Assembly (NCBI RefSeq): GCF_044386045.1
Contig: NZ_JBISCD010000040.1
Coordinates: forward strand, 1,178,001-1,242,000
Reading direction: 5' to 3'
DNA: 64,000 nucleotides
From: Thalassobellus sediminis
GTDB taxonomy: Bacteria; Bacteroidota; Bacteroidia; Flavobacteriales; Flavobacteriaceae
Both the position numbers and the translations under genes were made by a program. Below, one piece after another: positions 17,034 through 25,738 of the stretch. Below the pieces are notes generated by a model. The model ran no database searches. It saw only the letters and a list, made by a program, of their open reading frames with translations, and was not told the DNA's origin. Positions within the stretch are counted from its first letter, which is position 1; each line of letters opens with the position of its first letter.

Positions 17034-18611
17034 ATGTTACATTATATTATACAAACCGTTGCGTTTCAATTATTCTTCTTATTAATATATGATGTATTCT
17101 TAAAAAAGGAAACCTTTTTTAATTGGAATAGAATCTATCTTATTATAACATCAATATTATCAATAGCATTACCGTTTATAAAGATTAACCGTTTTAAAAA
17201 TGTGGTGCCTCAAGAATATATTATATCGCTACCAGAAGTCGTTATTGGTCAATCGCCTTTAAATACTAATAATGCTGTGTTATTAGATACAGTTATAATT
17301 AATAATGATGTTTCTTATTGGGGAATCGCTTTTTATATAGGAGTAGCCATAGCTTTATCTGTTTTTTTATATAAGTTAATTCGAATTTCAGTTTTAATTT
17401 TTAAGAACCCTAAAACCTATCAAAAAGGCTTAACGTTAGTTAAATTGATTAACAGCAATGCCGCATTTTCGTTTTTCCGTTATGTGTTTCTAGGCGATTT
17501 TATAAAAAGTGAAGACAGAGCATCTATTTTAAAACACGAAACGGTTCATGTAAAGCACTTACATAGTTTAGATTTATTGTTTTTCGAAATACTTCGCGTC
17601 TTATTTTGGTTTAACCCTTTGGTATATATGTATCAAAATAGAATAAATACACTTCACGAATTTATTGCAGATGCCGAAGCGGTAAAACATCAAGACAAAT
17701 CACAGTATTATCAAAATTTACTATCTCAGGTTTTTGAGACTCAAAAGATATCATTCATCAATCCATTTTTTAAACAATCATTAATCAAAAAACGAATCGT
17801 TATGTTAACAAAATCAAAATCAAAACAAATTCATTTATTAAAGTATGCTTTATTGATTCCTATGGTTTTCGGGATGTTGGTTTATACGTCTTGTGAAAAA
17901 GAAAATGAAATAAATTCGGTTGAAGAATTAGATTTAAGTGAATATAAATATGTGAGTAAAACTGCATTTTTACTTAATTACGATGAGGGCAATTCAGATA
18001 AATTGGCTTTAGAAAGAGCTAAAGAATCAAGAATAAACCAAGAAAACTTTTTAAAATCGAATTTAGGCTATGTAGTCTGGATAGATGATAATACTAAAGC
18101 TCGTGAATTCACATATAGTTTACATAGTGAAAGCGAAAAAGTTCCAGATGGTTATAGTTTAATGTATGCTATTTCTGAAGATGGTTTTAAGTATAAAGTG
18201 TTTGGTCACAATGAGTTCCATATTAATGGAGGTGAAACAAACCAAAATGAAATAGATGTTCCATTTTCAGTCATAGAACAAGTTCCCGTGTTTCCTGGTT
18301 GTGAAAATATGTCAAATGCTGAACAGAAAAAATGTATGTCTAAAAGTATATCACGTTTTGTAAACATAAATTTTAATACTGAATTGGCAACTAAACTAAA
18401 TTTAAAAGGCAGACAACGTATAAATGTTATATTTAAAATAGATAGAGAAGGAAATATAACAGGAGTACGTTCAAGAGCACCACATCCTAGTTTAGAGGAA
18501 GAAGCTATAAGGGTTATTAAAACACTGCCAAAAATGATTCCTGGAAAACAAAAAGGAAAAACGGTAAATGTGCCATATAGTTTACCAATAATATTTCAAG
18601 TATCAGATTAG
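17034..18611 (+). CDS. M56 (BlaR1-like) membrane metallopeptidase with C-terminal TonB domain
   Basis: The 525-residue product has membrane helices near 1-22, 35-53, 95-117, about 180-200 and 265-287. The zinc motif HETVH (168-172) lies in a cytoplasmic loop, as in BlaR1/MecR1, with FIADAEAV downstream as the third ligand region. The extracytoplasmic part ends in a TonB C-terminal-like domain (about 415-525) that opens with VPVFPGCENM-x6-KKCM. Instead of a penicillin-binding sensor domain it therefore carries a TonB-type domain, a layout common in Bacteroidota. It probably cleaves the BlaI-type repressor upon an envelope signal (family knowledge; the signal is unknown). Confidence 0.93.
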   Translation: MLHYIIQTVAFQLFFLLIYDVFLKKETFFNWNRIYLIITSILSIALPFIKINRFKNVVPQEYIISLPEVVIGQSPLNTNNAVLLDTVIINNDVSYWGIAFYIGVAIALSVFLYKLIRISVLIFKNPKTYQKGLTLVKLINSNAAFSFFRYVFLGDFIKSEDRASILKHETVHVKHLHSLDLLFFEILRVLFWFNPLVYMYQNRINTLHEFIADAEAVKHQDKSQYYQNLLSQVFETQKISFINPFFKQSLIKKRIVMLTKSKSKQIHLLKYALLIPMVFGMLVYTSCEKENEINSVEELDLSEYKYVSKTAFLLNYDEGNSDKLALERAKESRINQENFLKSNLGYVVWIDDNTKAREFTYSLHSESEKVPDGYSLMYAISEDGFKYKVFGHNEFHINGGETNQNEIDVPFSVIEQVPVFPGCENMSNAEQKKCMSKSISRFVNINFNTELATKLNLKGRQRINVIFKIDREGNITGVRSRAPHPSLEEEAIRVIKTLPKMIPGKQKGKTVNVPYSLPIIFQVSD

Positions 18612-18613
18612 AA

Positions 18614-19765
18614 ATGAGTAGAATATTTACAATCATTTTATTGCTAATACTATTTAAAACTGAAGCTCAAACTTCGGTTTTAAATATGGCAGATAGTTTG
18701 TATGCTAATGGAAATTATTCAAAAGCTATAGAGCGTTATAAAATCTATAATAATCAAAAAGAAGTATATGATAAAATAGCGAAAGCATACATGGCTATTG
18801 GAAATTATGATGAAGCACTTAAAAATTATGAGTTAAGCATTGAAGCCAACCCAGAAGACGCTTTGTTAAAGTTTGAATATGCGAGACTACTTTCTAAAAC
18901 TAAGAAATACAAAACCGCAGTAAAGGTTTTTAACGATTTGGTTTATATAGATGAAAAAAACCCCAATTACTATTACGAATTAGGCTTGGTTTTAGAGAAA
19001 TTAAAAGATTCTACAGCTATAGATAGGTTTCATTCTGCCTACGAGTTAGATCAAACCCATCAAAAAACCATTTATAGAATAGCCAAAGATTATCTAAAAC
19101 ATAGAAAGTATGATCTTGTACATAAATATGTAGATAAAGGTTTAGAAACGTATGAGAATAATATAGAACTTATTAATTTAAAAGCTCAAAACTATTATAA
19201 ACAAGAATATTACAGAAAAGCAATAGTTTGGTTTGAAAAACTAATTGCTTTAGGAGAATCATCTGGATTTATTTATGAAAAACTGAGCCTTAGCTACTAT
19301 CAATTATACGATTACGAAAAAGCAATAGAATATAGAGAGATAGCATTAAAGTTTAATCCATTCGATGCTACTTCTATATATGTTATTGGTACGTATTACG
19401 AGCGCTTAAATGATTTTGAGACTGCCGAAAAGTATATTTCAAAAGCAATATTTCTTTTAGAGAAGCCATTAGGTGATGAATATGCAAAACTAGCAACGGT
19501 TTTAAACCATCAAAAAAAGTATAAGGAAGCTGTTGTTGCTTTAAAAAAAGCGATAAGAGAAAATCCAACAAGCCAATGGTATCATTTTCATTTAGCTGTA
19601 ACGCTTGAGAAATATTACGCAGATTATGATGCGAAAATTAAAGTTTACGAAGATTTTAATAAAAAATTTCCAGATAGCAGGATGATTGATTTTGCAAATC
19701 GGCGTATTTCAGAGTTAAAAAAAGAACAGTTTCTTAAAGTAGATAATAAAGAAGATAAAAAATAG
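18614..19765 (+). CDS. Secreted TPR-repeat protein
   Basis: The 383-residue product has a signal peptide (MSRIFTIILLLILFKTEA) and at least eight tetratricopeptide repeats through the mature part, for example AKAYMAIGNYDEALKNYELSIEANPED and KLATVLNHQKKYKEAVVALKKAIRENP. It starts 2 bases after the M56 gene, so it belongs to the BlaI/BlaR1-like operon. TPR proteins act as scaffolds in the periplasm. A role as partner of the sensor or of envelope enzymes is inferred from the operon only. Confidence 0.88.
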   Translation: MSRIFTIILLLILFKTEAQTSVLNMADSLYANGNYSKAIERYKIYNNQKEVYDKIAKAYMAIGNYDEALKNYELSIEANPEDALLKFEYARLLSKTKKYKTAVKVFNDLVYIDEKNPNYYYELGLVLEKLKDSTAIDRFHSAYELDQTHQKTIYRIAKDYLKHRKYDLVHKYVDKGLETYENNIELINLKAQNYYKQEYYRKAIVWFEKLIALGESSGFIYEKLSLSYYQLYDYEKAIEYREIALKFNPFDATSIYVIGTYYERLNDFETAEKYISKAIFLLEKPLGDEYAKLATVLNHQKKYKEAVVALKKAIRENPTSQWYHFHLAVTLEKYYADYDAKIKVYEDFNKKFPDSRMIDFANRRISELKKEQFLKVDNKEDKK

Positions 19766-19815
19766 AGTGAGTTAATAATCTAAAAAAGTCGTATTTTCGT
19801 GATTACTTTTAATCC

Positions 19816-20292
19816 ATGAAGCAGCTTTACGTTTTTATATTAGTTTTTATGCTCACCTCTTGTGAGTATTTTAATGTAAAGAAAACATCTTCAGAGGCTA
19901 TATTAAATGAAGAATTACAAACTTTCAATTGGAATGATGTTGATGCGTATCCAACTTTTTCTTTATGTGATTCTATATCTACGAAACAAGAAAAAAAAGA
20001 GTGTTTTGAAAGTCATTTAACAACTCATATTTTTAGTTTTTTAGAACGTGATGGTATTGTGGTTACTCAAAATATTAATGACACGATTGTATTGAGTTTT
20101 CAAGTGTCTGAAACAGGAGTGTTGTCGCTTTCAAGTTCTAAAATAGATACATTCACTTTACAAGAAATACCAAATATTAAAACCTTACTTACTAAAAGTA
20201 TCGATTCGTTGCCCAAAATATTTCCAGCTATAAAACGTGGGCAACAAGTAAAAACAGCATTTGAACTTCCGGTTATTATTAATGTAAATTGA
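19816..20292 (+). CDS. Small lipoprotein with degenerate TonB C-terminal-like domain
   Basis: The 158-residue product has a lipobox LTSCEYF (Cys16). From about residue 42 its sequence parallels the TonB-type tail of the M56 protein two genes upstream: YPTFSLC-x11-C here against VPVFPGC-x10-C there, a similar F-x-V-x-x-x-G strand, and the same ending (FPAIKRGQQVKTAFELPVIINV against MIPGKQKGKTVNVPYSLPIIFQV). It therefore looks like a stand-alone paralogue of that sensor tail. It lies 50 bases after the TPR gene. Function unknown; interference with or support of the sensor is speculative. Confidence 0.82.
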   Translation: MKQLYVFILVFMLTSCEYFNVKKTSSEAILNEELQTFNWNDVDAYPTFSLCDSISTKQEKKECFESHLTTHIFSFLERDGIVVTQNINDTIVLSFQVSETGVLSLSSSKIDTFTLQEIPNIKTLLTKSIDSLPKIFPAIKRGQQVKTAFELPVIINVN

Positions 20293-20778
20293 ATATTATA
20301 AACTATTAAATCTGCCATTTTTTTATAGTTTACTTTTCTTTACCTCATTTTTTTTACGTAATATTGCAGAATCTAGTTAACGAAAGGGGCTAAGGCCGAC
20401 GATTTAGAGTTACTATTATTATGAAAACGGTAAATTACATTATTACAGAAGTTAAGGTTCAATTCTTGAACAAATTAGTTAATACTACTATTCCTGCTCG
20501 CCGCTTTCGCCGCCCCTTGAGGGTCTAATTTTATTTTGAAGCAGGTGTGTCCTGCTTCCCCGAGAGCATAAAATCCATTTATAGAAATTAAAAAATTATT
20601 TACACATTGTGTATAAACTTATGTTCTATAATCTCATTGGATTTGAAAAAACAAGTATATAATTTTATAGTTTATTTAGACGATATTCGTTTATGAAACA
20701 TTCATTATTAAATTTTGATATTTAAGTAAGTATTAATGAATGTTACATGTGACCGATAAAAAAGATGATTGTAAACAC
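20293..20778. other. Long non-coding stretch upstream of the arginine/proline cluster
   Basis: About 450-490 bases. It holds a GC-richer patch (20490-20575) with a perfect hairpin GAAGCAGG-TGTGT-CCTGCTTC (20538-20558) not followed by a T tract, and a 13-bp palindrome TACACA-T-TGTGTA (20601-20613) that could be an operator for the cluster. A 35-codon frame at 20421-20528 has an Arg-rich end and no family resemblance; I do not call it a gene. No promoter matching TAnnTTTG could be placed. Confidence 0.5.
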
Positions 20779-21402
20779 ATGAAAAAAATAGATGTCATAA
20801 TTGCTAATGATGATCATGTAAAGTATGCACAGGAAATATGTGATGTAATTGCAGAATCTGCTCAAGTTAGAGGTACAGGAATTGCAAGAAGAACACCAGA
20901 ATATGTTGCAGAAAAAATGAGAAACGGCAATGCTGTTATTGCTTTAGAAGGCAATAGGTTTGCTGGGTTTTGTTATATTGAAAAATGGGGACATGGTAAA
21001 TTTGTAGCTAATTCGGGCTTAATTGTGCACCCAGATTTCAGAAATATGGGTTTAGCAAAAAGGATTAAGCACAAAGTGTTTCAGCATTCTAGAACCAAGT
21101 TTCCAAATGCTAAAGTGTTTAGTATTACAACAGGTTCAGCGGTTATGAAATTGAATAGCGATTTAGGCTATAAACCCGTGCCATTTTCTGAATTAACAGA
21201 CGATCAGTCTTTTTGGAATGGATGTCAAACTTGTAAAAATTATGATGTACTTACCCGTACCAACAGAAAAATGTGCTTATGTACAGGGATGTTGTATGAT
21301 CCAAAGGTAAAAGAAGAAGAAATAAAACCAATTAAAGAAAAAGTTTTTAAAAGATTAAAGCGTATTAAAGAGGCTCTTTTTCTAAAAAAAGATAAAAAAT
21401 AG
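20779..21402 (+). CDS. GNAT family N-acyltransferase, candidate first enzyme of arginine synthesis
   Basis: The product has 207 residues from ATG 20779 (MKKIDVIIAND), or 220 from an in-frame ATG at 20740. The GNAT core is visible as GLIVHPDFRNMGLAKRIKHKVFQ (acetyl-CoA loop with R-x-x-G-L-A) and the following strand. A Cys-rich segment, CQTCKNYDVLTRTNRKMCLC, marks the C-terminal part. It is the first gene of a cluster that otherwise contains every arginine enzyme except the glutamate N-acyltransferase, so it is the best candidate for that step (acetyl or succinyl donor). The function is inferred from context; the fold is directly supported. Confidence 0.85.
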   Translation: MKKIDVIIANDDHVKYAQEICDVIAESAQVRGTGIARRTPEYVAEKMRNGNAVIALEGNRFAGFCYIEKWGHGKFVANSGLIVHPDFRNMGLAKRIKHKVFQHSRTKFPNAKVFSITTGSAVMKLNSDLGYKPVPFSELTDDQSFWNGCQTCKNYDVLTRTNRKMCLCTGMLYDPKVKEEEIKPIKEKVFKRLKRIKEALFLKKDKK

Positions 21403-21405
21403 ATT

Positions 21406-21422
21406 ATCGCTTTCGCGGAAAT
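21406..21422. repeat. Short intergenic repeat, CGCTTTCGCGGAA type
   Basis: ATCGCTTTCGCGGAAAT lies between the GNAT gene and argG. It is one of a set of short GC-rich palindrome-like repeats in intergenic DNA of this window (others near 23703, 42810, 46354 and 47307). Here one arm is degenerate. Confidence 0.55.
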
Positions 21423-21443
21423 AAAAAATAAATAGTATTACAC

Positions 21444-22622
21444 ATGAAAAAATTAGTAATAGCATACAGTGGCGGATTAGATACTTCGTACTGTGCAGTA
21501 AGTTTATCAAAAGAATATGATGTACACGCGGTAAGCGTTAATACAGGTGGTTTCACAAAAGAAGAAATCAGTCATATTGAAAGTAATGCCTATAAAATGG
21601 GTGTTTCAACCTATAAGAATATTGATGCGGTTGCCACATTTTATAATAAAGTGGTAAAGTATTTAATTTTTGGAAACGTATTAAAAAACGGTACATATCC
21701 ATTATCTGTAAGTGCAGAGCGTATTATTCAAGCTATTGAAATTATTGAATACGCTAAAAGTATAGATGCAGAATATATTGCTCATGGTAGTACAGGAGCA
21801 GGAAACGATCAAGTACGTTTCGATATGATTTTTCAAACCTTAGCGCCAAATATCAAAATTATTACGCCTATTAGAGATGAGAAATTAACGAGACAAGAAG
21901 AAATAGATTATTTGAAATCTGAAGGTATTGATATGCCTTGGGAAAAATCTAAATATTCTGTAAACAAAGGGCTTTGGGGAACCAGTGTTGGAGGTGTTGA
22001 AACATTGAAATCAGAAAAGCCTTTACCTAGTGAAGCATACCCATCTCAATTAGAAAAAGAAGGAGAAGAAAAAGTAACATTAACGTTTAAAAACGGTGAG
22101 TTTACAGCTTTAAATGGAGAAGAAAATGATCCTAGAATAAATATTGAAAAGTTAAATGATATCGCTTCGGCTTATGCTATTGGTAGAGATATTCATGTAG
22201 GCGATACTATTGTAGGAACTAAAGGAAGAGTTGGTTTTGAAGCTGCTGCTGCATTAATAACGGTAAAAGCGCATCACCTTTTAGAAAAGCACACGTTAAC
22301 CAAGTGGCAATTACAACACAAAGATTATTTATCTAGCTTCTACGGTATGCATTTACATGAAGGTCAATATTTAGATCCTGTAATGAGAGATATGGAAGCT
22401 TTTTTACAAAGTAGTCAAAACATGGTTTCTGGTGATGTAACGGTAACGTTAAAACCATATCATTTTTCTTTAGATGGTATTGTTTCAGATCACGATTTAA
22501 TGTCAAGTAAGTTTAGTACTTATGGTGAAGAAAATAAAGCTTGGACAGCAGATGACGCTAAAGGGTTTATCAAAATTTTAGGAAATCAAAATAAAATATA
22601 CAGACAAGTAAATTCTAAATAA
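21444..22622 (+). CDS. argG: Argininosuccinate synthase
   Basis: Condenses citrulline and aspartate with ATP to argininosuccinate in the cytoplasm. The 392-residue product opens with the PP-loop AYSGGLDTSYCAVSL and has the conserved EYIAHGSTGAGNDQVRFD block and the substrate-binding GTSVGGVETL segment. Length matches the family (about 390-400). It lies 41 bases after the GNAT gene and before argC. In Bacteroidota this early position of argG in the arginine cluster is usual. Confidence 0.97.
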   Translation: MKKLVIAYSGGLDTSYCAVSLSKEYDVHAVSVNTGGFTKEEISHIESNAYKMGVSTYKNIDAVATFYNKVVKYLIFGNVLKNGTYPLSVSAERIIQAIEIIEYAKSIDAEYIAHGSTGAGNDQVRFDMIFQTLAPNIKIITPIRDEKLTRQEEIDYLKSEGIDMPWEKSKYSVNKGLWGTSVGGVETLKSEKPLPSEAYPSQLEKEGEEKVTLTFKNGEFTALNGEENDPRINIEKLNDIASAYAIGRDIHVGDTIVGTKGRVGFEAAAALITVKAHHLLEKHTLTKWQLQHKDYLSSFYGMHLHEGQYLDPVMRDMEAFLQSSQNMVSGDVTVTLKPYHFSLDGIVSDHDLMSSKFSTYGEENKAWTADDAKGFIKILGNQNKIYRQVNSK

Positions 22623-22641
22623 GTAATTTAATAACTGAGTC

Positions 22642-22665
22642 ATTTCGACGAAAGGAGAAATCACA
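22642..22665. repeat. 24-bp intergenic repeat, copy 1
   Basis: The 24 bases from ATTTCGACG to AAATCACA are identical to 26375-26398. Ends ATTTC/GAAAT are inverted. Located between argG and argC. Confidence 0.75.
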
Positions 22666-22704
22666 TAATTTGTGATATGTAGGAATGAATAAAAACAGCA
22701 CAAA

Positions 22705-23688
22705 ATGAAAAACATTCAAGTAGGTATTATAGGAGGCGCAGGATACACTGCAGGTGAATTAATTAGATTACTAATAAATCACCCAAACACAAATATTAAT
22801 TTTGTGTACAGTACATCTAATGCTGGAAACAAAATAAGCAAAGTGCATCAAGATTTAGTAGGATCGTTAGATTTGAAATTTACAGATGCTGTAAACCCAG
22901 ATGTTGATGTGTTGTTTTTATGTTTAGGACATGGTAATTCGGTTAAATTTTTATCTGCAAATACGTTTTCAGATAGCACAAAGATTATCGATTTAGGAAA
23001 TGATTTTAGATTGGAAGCTGATAAAGTTTTTAACGGAAAAACATTTGTTTATGGTTTGCCAGAATTACAAAGAGCCGATATTAAGTCTGCAAAATATATA
23101 GCAAATCCAGGATGTTTTGCAACAGCCATTCAGTTAGGATTATTGCCATTAGCAAATGCAGGTTTACTAAATAACGATGTGCATATTAATGCGGTTACAG
23201 GTGCAACAGGAGCAGGAACATCATTGTCTGCGACAACGCATTATACCTGGAGAGATAATAATTTTTCGTATTACAAACCATTTACACATCAGCATTTAGG
23301 AGAAATTAATCAGTCGGTTAGCCAGTTACAAAACAGTTTTTCTTCTGAAATTATTTTTATGCCAAATAGAGGTAATTTTTCCAGAGGAATTTTTGCAACA
23401 CTTTATACTGATTTTGAAGGAACGGTTGAAGAGGCAAAAGAAATTTATACGTCTTATTACAAAGATGCAAAATTCACATTTGTTTCAGATGAGTTTTTAC
23501 ATATGAAGCAAGTTGTAAATACTAATAAATGTTTAATACATTTACATAAACATAATGGCAAATTATTAATTACTAGTGTGATTGATAATTTATTAAAAGG
23601 TGCTTCTGGACAAGCGGTTCAAAACATGAATTTAATGTTTGATTTAGAAGAAACAACAGGATTAGGATTAAAGGCGACTTATTTTTAA
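22705..23688 (+). CDS. argC: N-acetyl(succinyl)-gamma-glutamyl-phosphate reductase
   Basis: NADPH-dependent reduction of N-acyl-glutamyl phosphate to the semialdehyde. The 327-residue product has an N-terminal Rossmann motif (GIIGGAGYTAGELIRLL) and the catalytic cysteine in NPGCFATAIQLGLLPL, followed by the GATGAGTSLS loop and the conserved His region (KPFTHQHLGEI). Given the SOTCase-type carbamoyltransferase in the cluster, the physiological substrate is probably the N-succinyl form (inference from Bacteroides fragilis). Confidence 0.96.
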   Translation: MKNIQVGIIGGAGYTAGELIRLLINHPNTNINFVYSTSNAGNKISKVHQDLVGSLDLKFTDAVNPDVDVLFLCLGHGNSVKFLSANTFSDSTKIIDLGNDFRLEADKVFNGKTFVYGLPELQRADIKSAKYIANPGCFATAIQLGLLPLANAGLLNNDVHINAVTGATGAGTSLSATTHYTWRDNNFSYYKPFTHQHLGEINQSVSQLQNSFSSEIIFMPNRGNFSRGIFATLYTDFEGTVEEAKEIYTSYYKDAKFTFVSDEFLHMKQVVNTNKCLIHLHKHNGKLLITSVIDNLLKGASGQAVQNMNLMFDLEETTGLGLKATYF

Positions 23689-23702
23689 GTGCCCTTTTTT
23701 TT

Positions 23703-23763
23703 ATTTCCGTGAAAACGGAAATCTAAAGAGTTATAATATTAAGATTCCCTCTTTCGAGGGGAT
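23703..23763. repeat. Two adjacent short palindromic repeats
   Basis: ATTTCCGT-GAAA-ACGGAAAT (23703-23722) is a perfect hairpin of the same design as those at 42810 and 47307. A second stem, ATTCCCTC-TTTC-GAGGGGAT (23744-23763, one G:T pair), follows. Both lie between argC and proC. Confidence 0.7.
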
Positions 23764-23779
23764 AAAAAAAGAGTTTATT

Positions 23780-24571
23780 ATGAAAATAGCGATTATAGGA
23801 ACAGGAAATTTAGGAAGCTCGATTGCAAAAGGGCTTGTTAGTAATAAATCGTTTACATCATTGTATTTAAGTGATAGAAATACTGTGCATGTAGATGTGT
23901 ATAAAGATGTTGAAAATGTAACCATCACAAACGAGAATGCTTTAGCTGTTGAAAATAGTGATGTTCTTATTTTTGCACTTCAGCCTAAGCATATTGATGC
24001 TGTTTTAGAAAGTGTAGCATCAAAAATTACAGATAAACATGTGGTGATGTCTGTGGCTGCTGGTGTCGATATTGCTAGAATTGAAAATAGTATTGGTGCT
24101 GGTAAAACAATTATTCGTGTCATGCCAAATACGGCGATTTCTATTGGAGAATCAATGACCTGTTTAGCTGGAAATGATAAAGGAAAAGCAAAGATGGATT
24201 TGGCAAAAGGCATCTTTGATTTATTAGGAACAACTATGGTAATTCCAGAGGAGCAAATACAAGCTGCAACGGTTATTTGTGCCAGTGGTACTGCTTTTTG
24301 GATGCGCTTGATACGTGCTACTATGCAAGGCGCTGTTCAGTTAGGTTTTGAGGCTGATGTAGCTTTAGAATTAGCTTTACAAACCTCTTACGGTGCTGCA
24401 AGTTTATTAAAATCATCAGGGAAACATCCAGAGGAAGAAATAGATAGAGTAACGACACCAAGTGGTTGTACTATTGAAGGTTTAAACGTTATGGAGCAAA
24501 AAGGTTTAAGCTCTGCTTTAATTGAAGGTATTAAAGCGTCGTTTGACAAAATTAATCAACTTAAAAAATAA
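23780..24571 (+). CDS. proC: Pyrroline-5-carboxylate reductase
   Basis: Last step of proline synthesis: NAD(P)H reduction of pyrroline-5-carboxylate. The 263-residue product has an N-terminal Rossmann fold (IGTGNLGSSIAKGL) and the family signature MPNTAISIGESMTCL. The C-terminal dimerisation region reads VTTPSGCTIEGLNVME, matching the P5C reductase signature. It is inserted between arginine genes argC and argD, so glutamate-derived amino acid synthesis is co-organised here. Confidence 0.96.
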   Translation: MKIAIIGTGNLGSSIAKGLVSNKSFTSLYLSDRNTVHVDVYKDVENVTITNENALAVENSDVLIFALQPKHIDAVLESVASKITDKHVVMSVAAGVDIARIENSIGAGKTIIRVMPNTAISIGESMTCLAGNDKGKAKMDLAKGIFDLLGTTMVIPEEQIQAATVICASGTAFWMRLIRATMQGAVQLGFEADVALELALQTSYGAASLLKSSGKHPEEEIDRVTTPSGCTIEGLNVMEQKGLSSALIEGIKASFDKINQLKK

Positions 24572-24576
24572 TTAAA

Positions 24577-25725
24577 ATGCCATTATTTGACGTTTATCCA
24601 TTATACAATGTAACACCAGTTTCGGGAAAAGATATTCATGTTTACGATGAAAAAGGAACTGAATATTTAGACCTTTATGGCGGACATGCTGTGATTTCAA
24701 TTGGTCATGCACACCCTAATTATGTTCAGGCGGTTACACAACAAGTAGCAGCCTTAGGGTTTTATTCTAATGCGGTTCAAAATCCGTTACAAGTACAATT
24801 AGCTGATAAAATAGAAGCATTTTCTGGTTGTAAAGACTACGAATTGTTTTTATGTAATTCTGGTGCTGAAGCAAACGAGAATGCGTTGAAACTAGCTTCG
24901 TTTAAAACAGGGAAGTCTCGTGTTATTGCTTTTAAAAATGGTTTTCACGGACGTACATCGGCAGCTGTAGCGGCAACCGATAATAAGAATATTATTGCGC
25001 CTATAAATGCACAACAAGCGGTTACTATTTTAGACTTAAACGATATTGAAGGTGTTAAAACCGAATTAGAAAAAGGCGATGTTTGTGCTGTTATTGTAGA
25101 GTTTATTCAAGGTGTTGGTGGTTTAGATCAAGGTACTGCTGCTTTTTTTGAACAAGTAGATGTTTTATGTAAAGCAAACAATACATATTTTATTGCAGAT
25201 GAGGTTCAGTCGGGTTACGGACGTTCTGGGAAATTCTTTGCGTTTCAACATTATAACGTCACACCTGAAATTATTTCGATTGCCAAAGGTATGGGGAATG
25301 GTTTTCCTATTGGAGGAATTTTAATCCACCCAAGTATTGAGGCTAAATACGGTATGTTAGGAACAACGTTTGGCGGTAATCATTTAGCATGTGCAGCTGG
25401 TTTAGCGGTTTTAAACACCATTGAAGATGAAAAACTGATTGATAATGTAAACGCCATGTCTGAATATTTAATTGAGAAGGCTAAAAGCATTCCTCAGATA
25501 AAAAATATTAAAGGACGCGGTTTAATGATTGGTTTAGAATTCGATTTCGAAGTTGGAGAACTTAGAAAAAAACTCATTTATGATGAGCATATATTTACAG
25601 GTGGAGCTTCTAACAAAAAGTTACTTAGAATTTTACCGCCATTAACTATTAAAAAAGAACACGTTGATCAATTTTTTGAAGCATTAGTTAAAGTATTAAA
25701 AAAGGCAGCAATTGAAAAAATGTAA
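24577..25725 (+). CDS. argD: Acetylornithine/succinylornithine aminotransferase
   Basis: PLP enzyme (382 residues) that transaminates N-acyl-glutamate semialdehyde with glutamate to N-acyl-ornithine. Visible: the GGHAVISIGHAHP segment, NSGAEANENALKLA, GFHGRT, the Asp of ADEVQSGYGRSG that contacts the PLP ring nitrogen, and the Schiff-base Lys in SIAKGMGNGFPIGG. It starts 5 bases after proC. As elsewhere in the cluster, the acyl group is probably succinyl. Confidence 0.95.
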   Translation: MPLFDVYPLYNVTPVSGKDIHVYDEKGTEYLDLYGGHAVISIGHAHPNYVQAVTQQVAALGFYSNAVQNPLQVQLADKIEAFSGCKDYELFLCNSGAEANENALKLASFKTGKSRVIAFKNGFHGRTSAAVAATDNKNIIAPINAQQAVTILDLNDIEGVKTELEKGDVCAVIVEFIQGVGGLDQGTAAFFEQVDVLCKANNTYFIADEVQSGYGRSGKFFAFQHYNVTPEIISIAKGMGNGFPIGGILIHPSIEAKYGMLGTTFGGNHLACAAGLAVLNTIEDEKLIDNVNAMSEYLIEKAKSIPQIKNIKGRGLMIGLEFDFEVGELRKKLIYDEHIFTGGASNKKLLRILPPLTIKKEHVDQFFEALVKVLKKAAIEKM

Positions 25726-25738
25726 ACTTAATTATCAA

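Noticed and set aside
20421..20528. 35-codon frame with an Arg-rich C-terminus in the gap before the GNAT gene
   Set aside because: Basic residues come from a GC-richer patch, no signal or family pattern is visible, and no promoter or terminator is associated with it.
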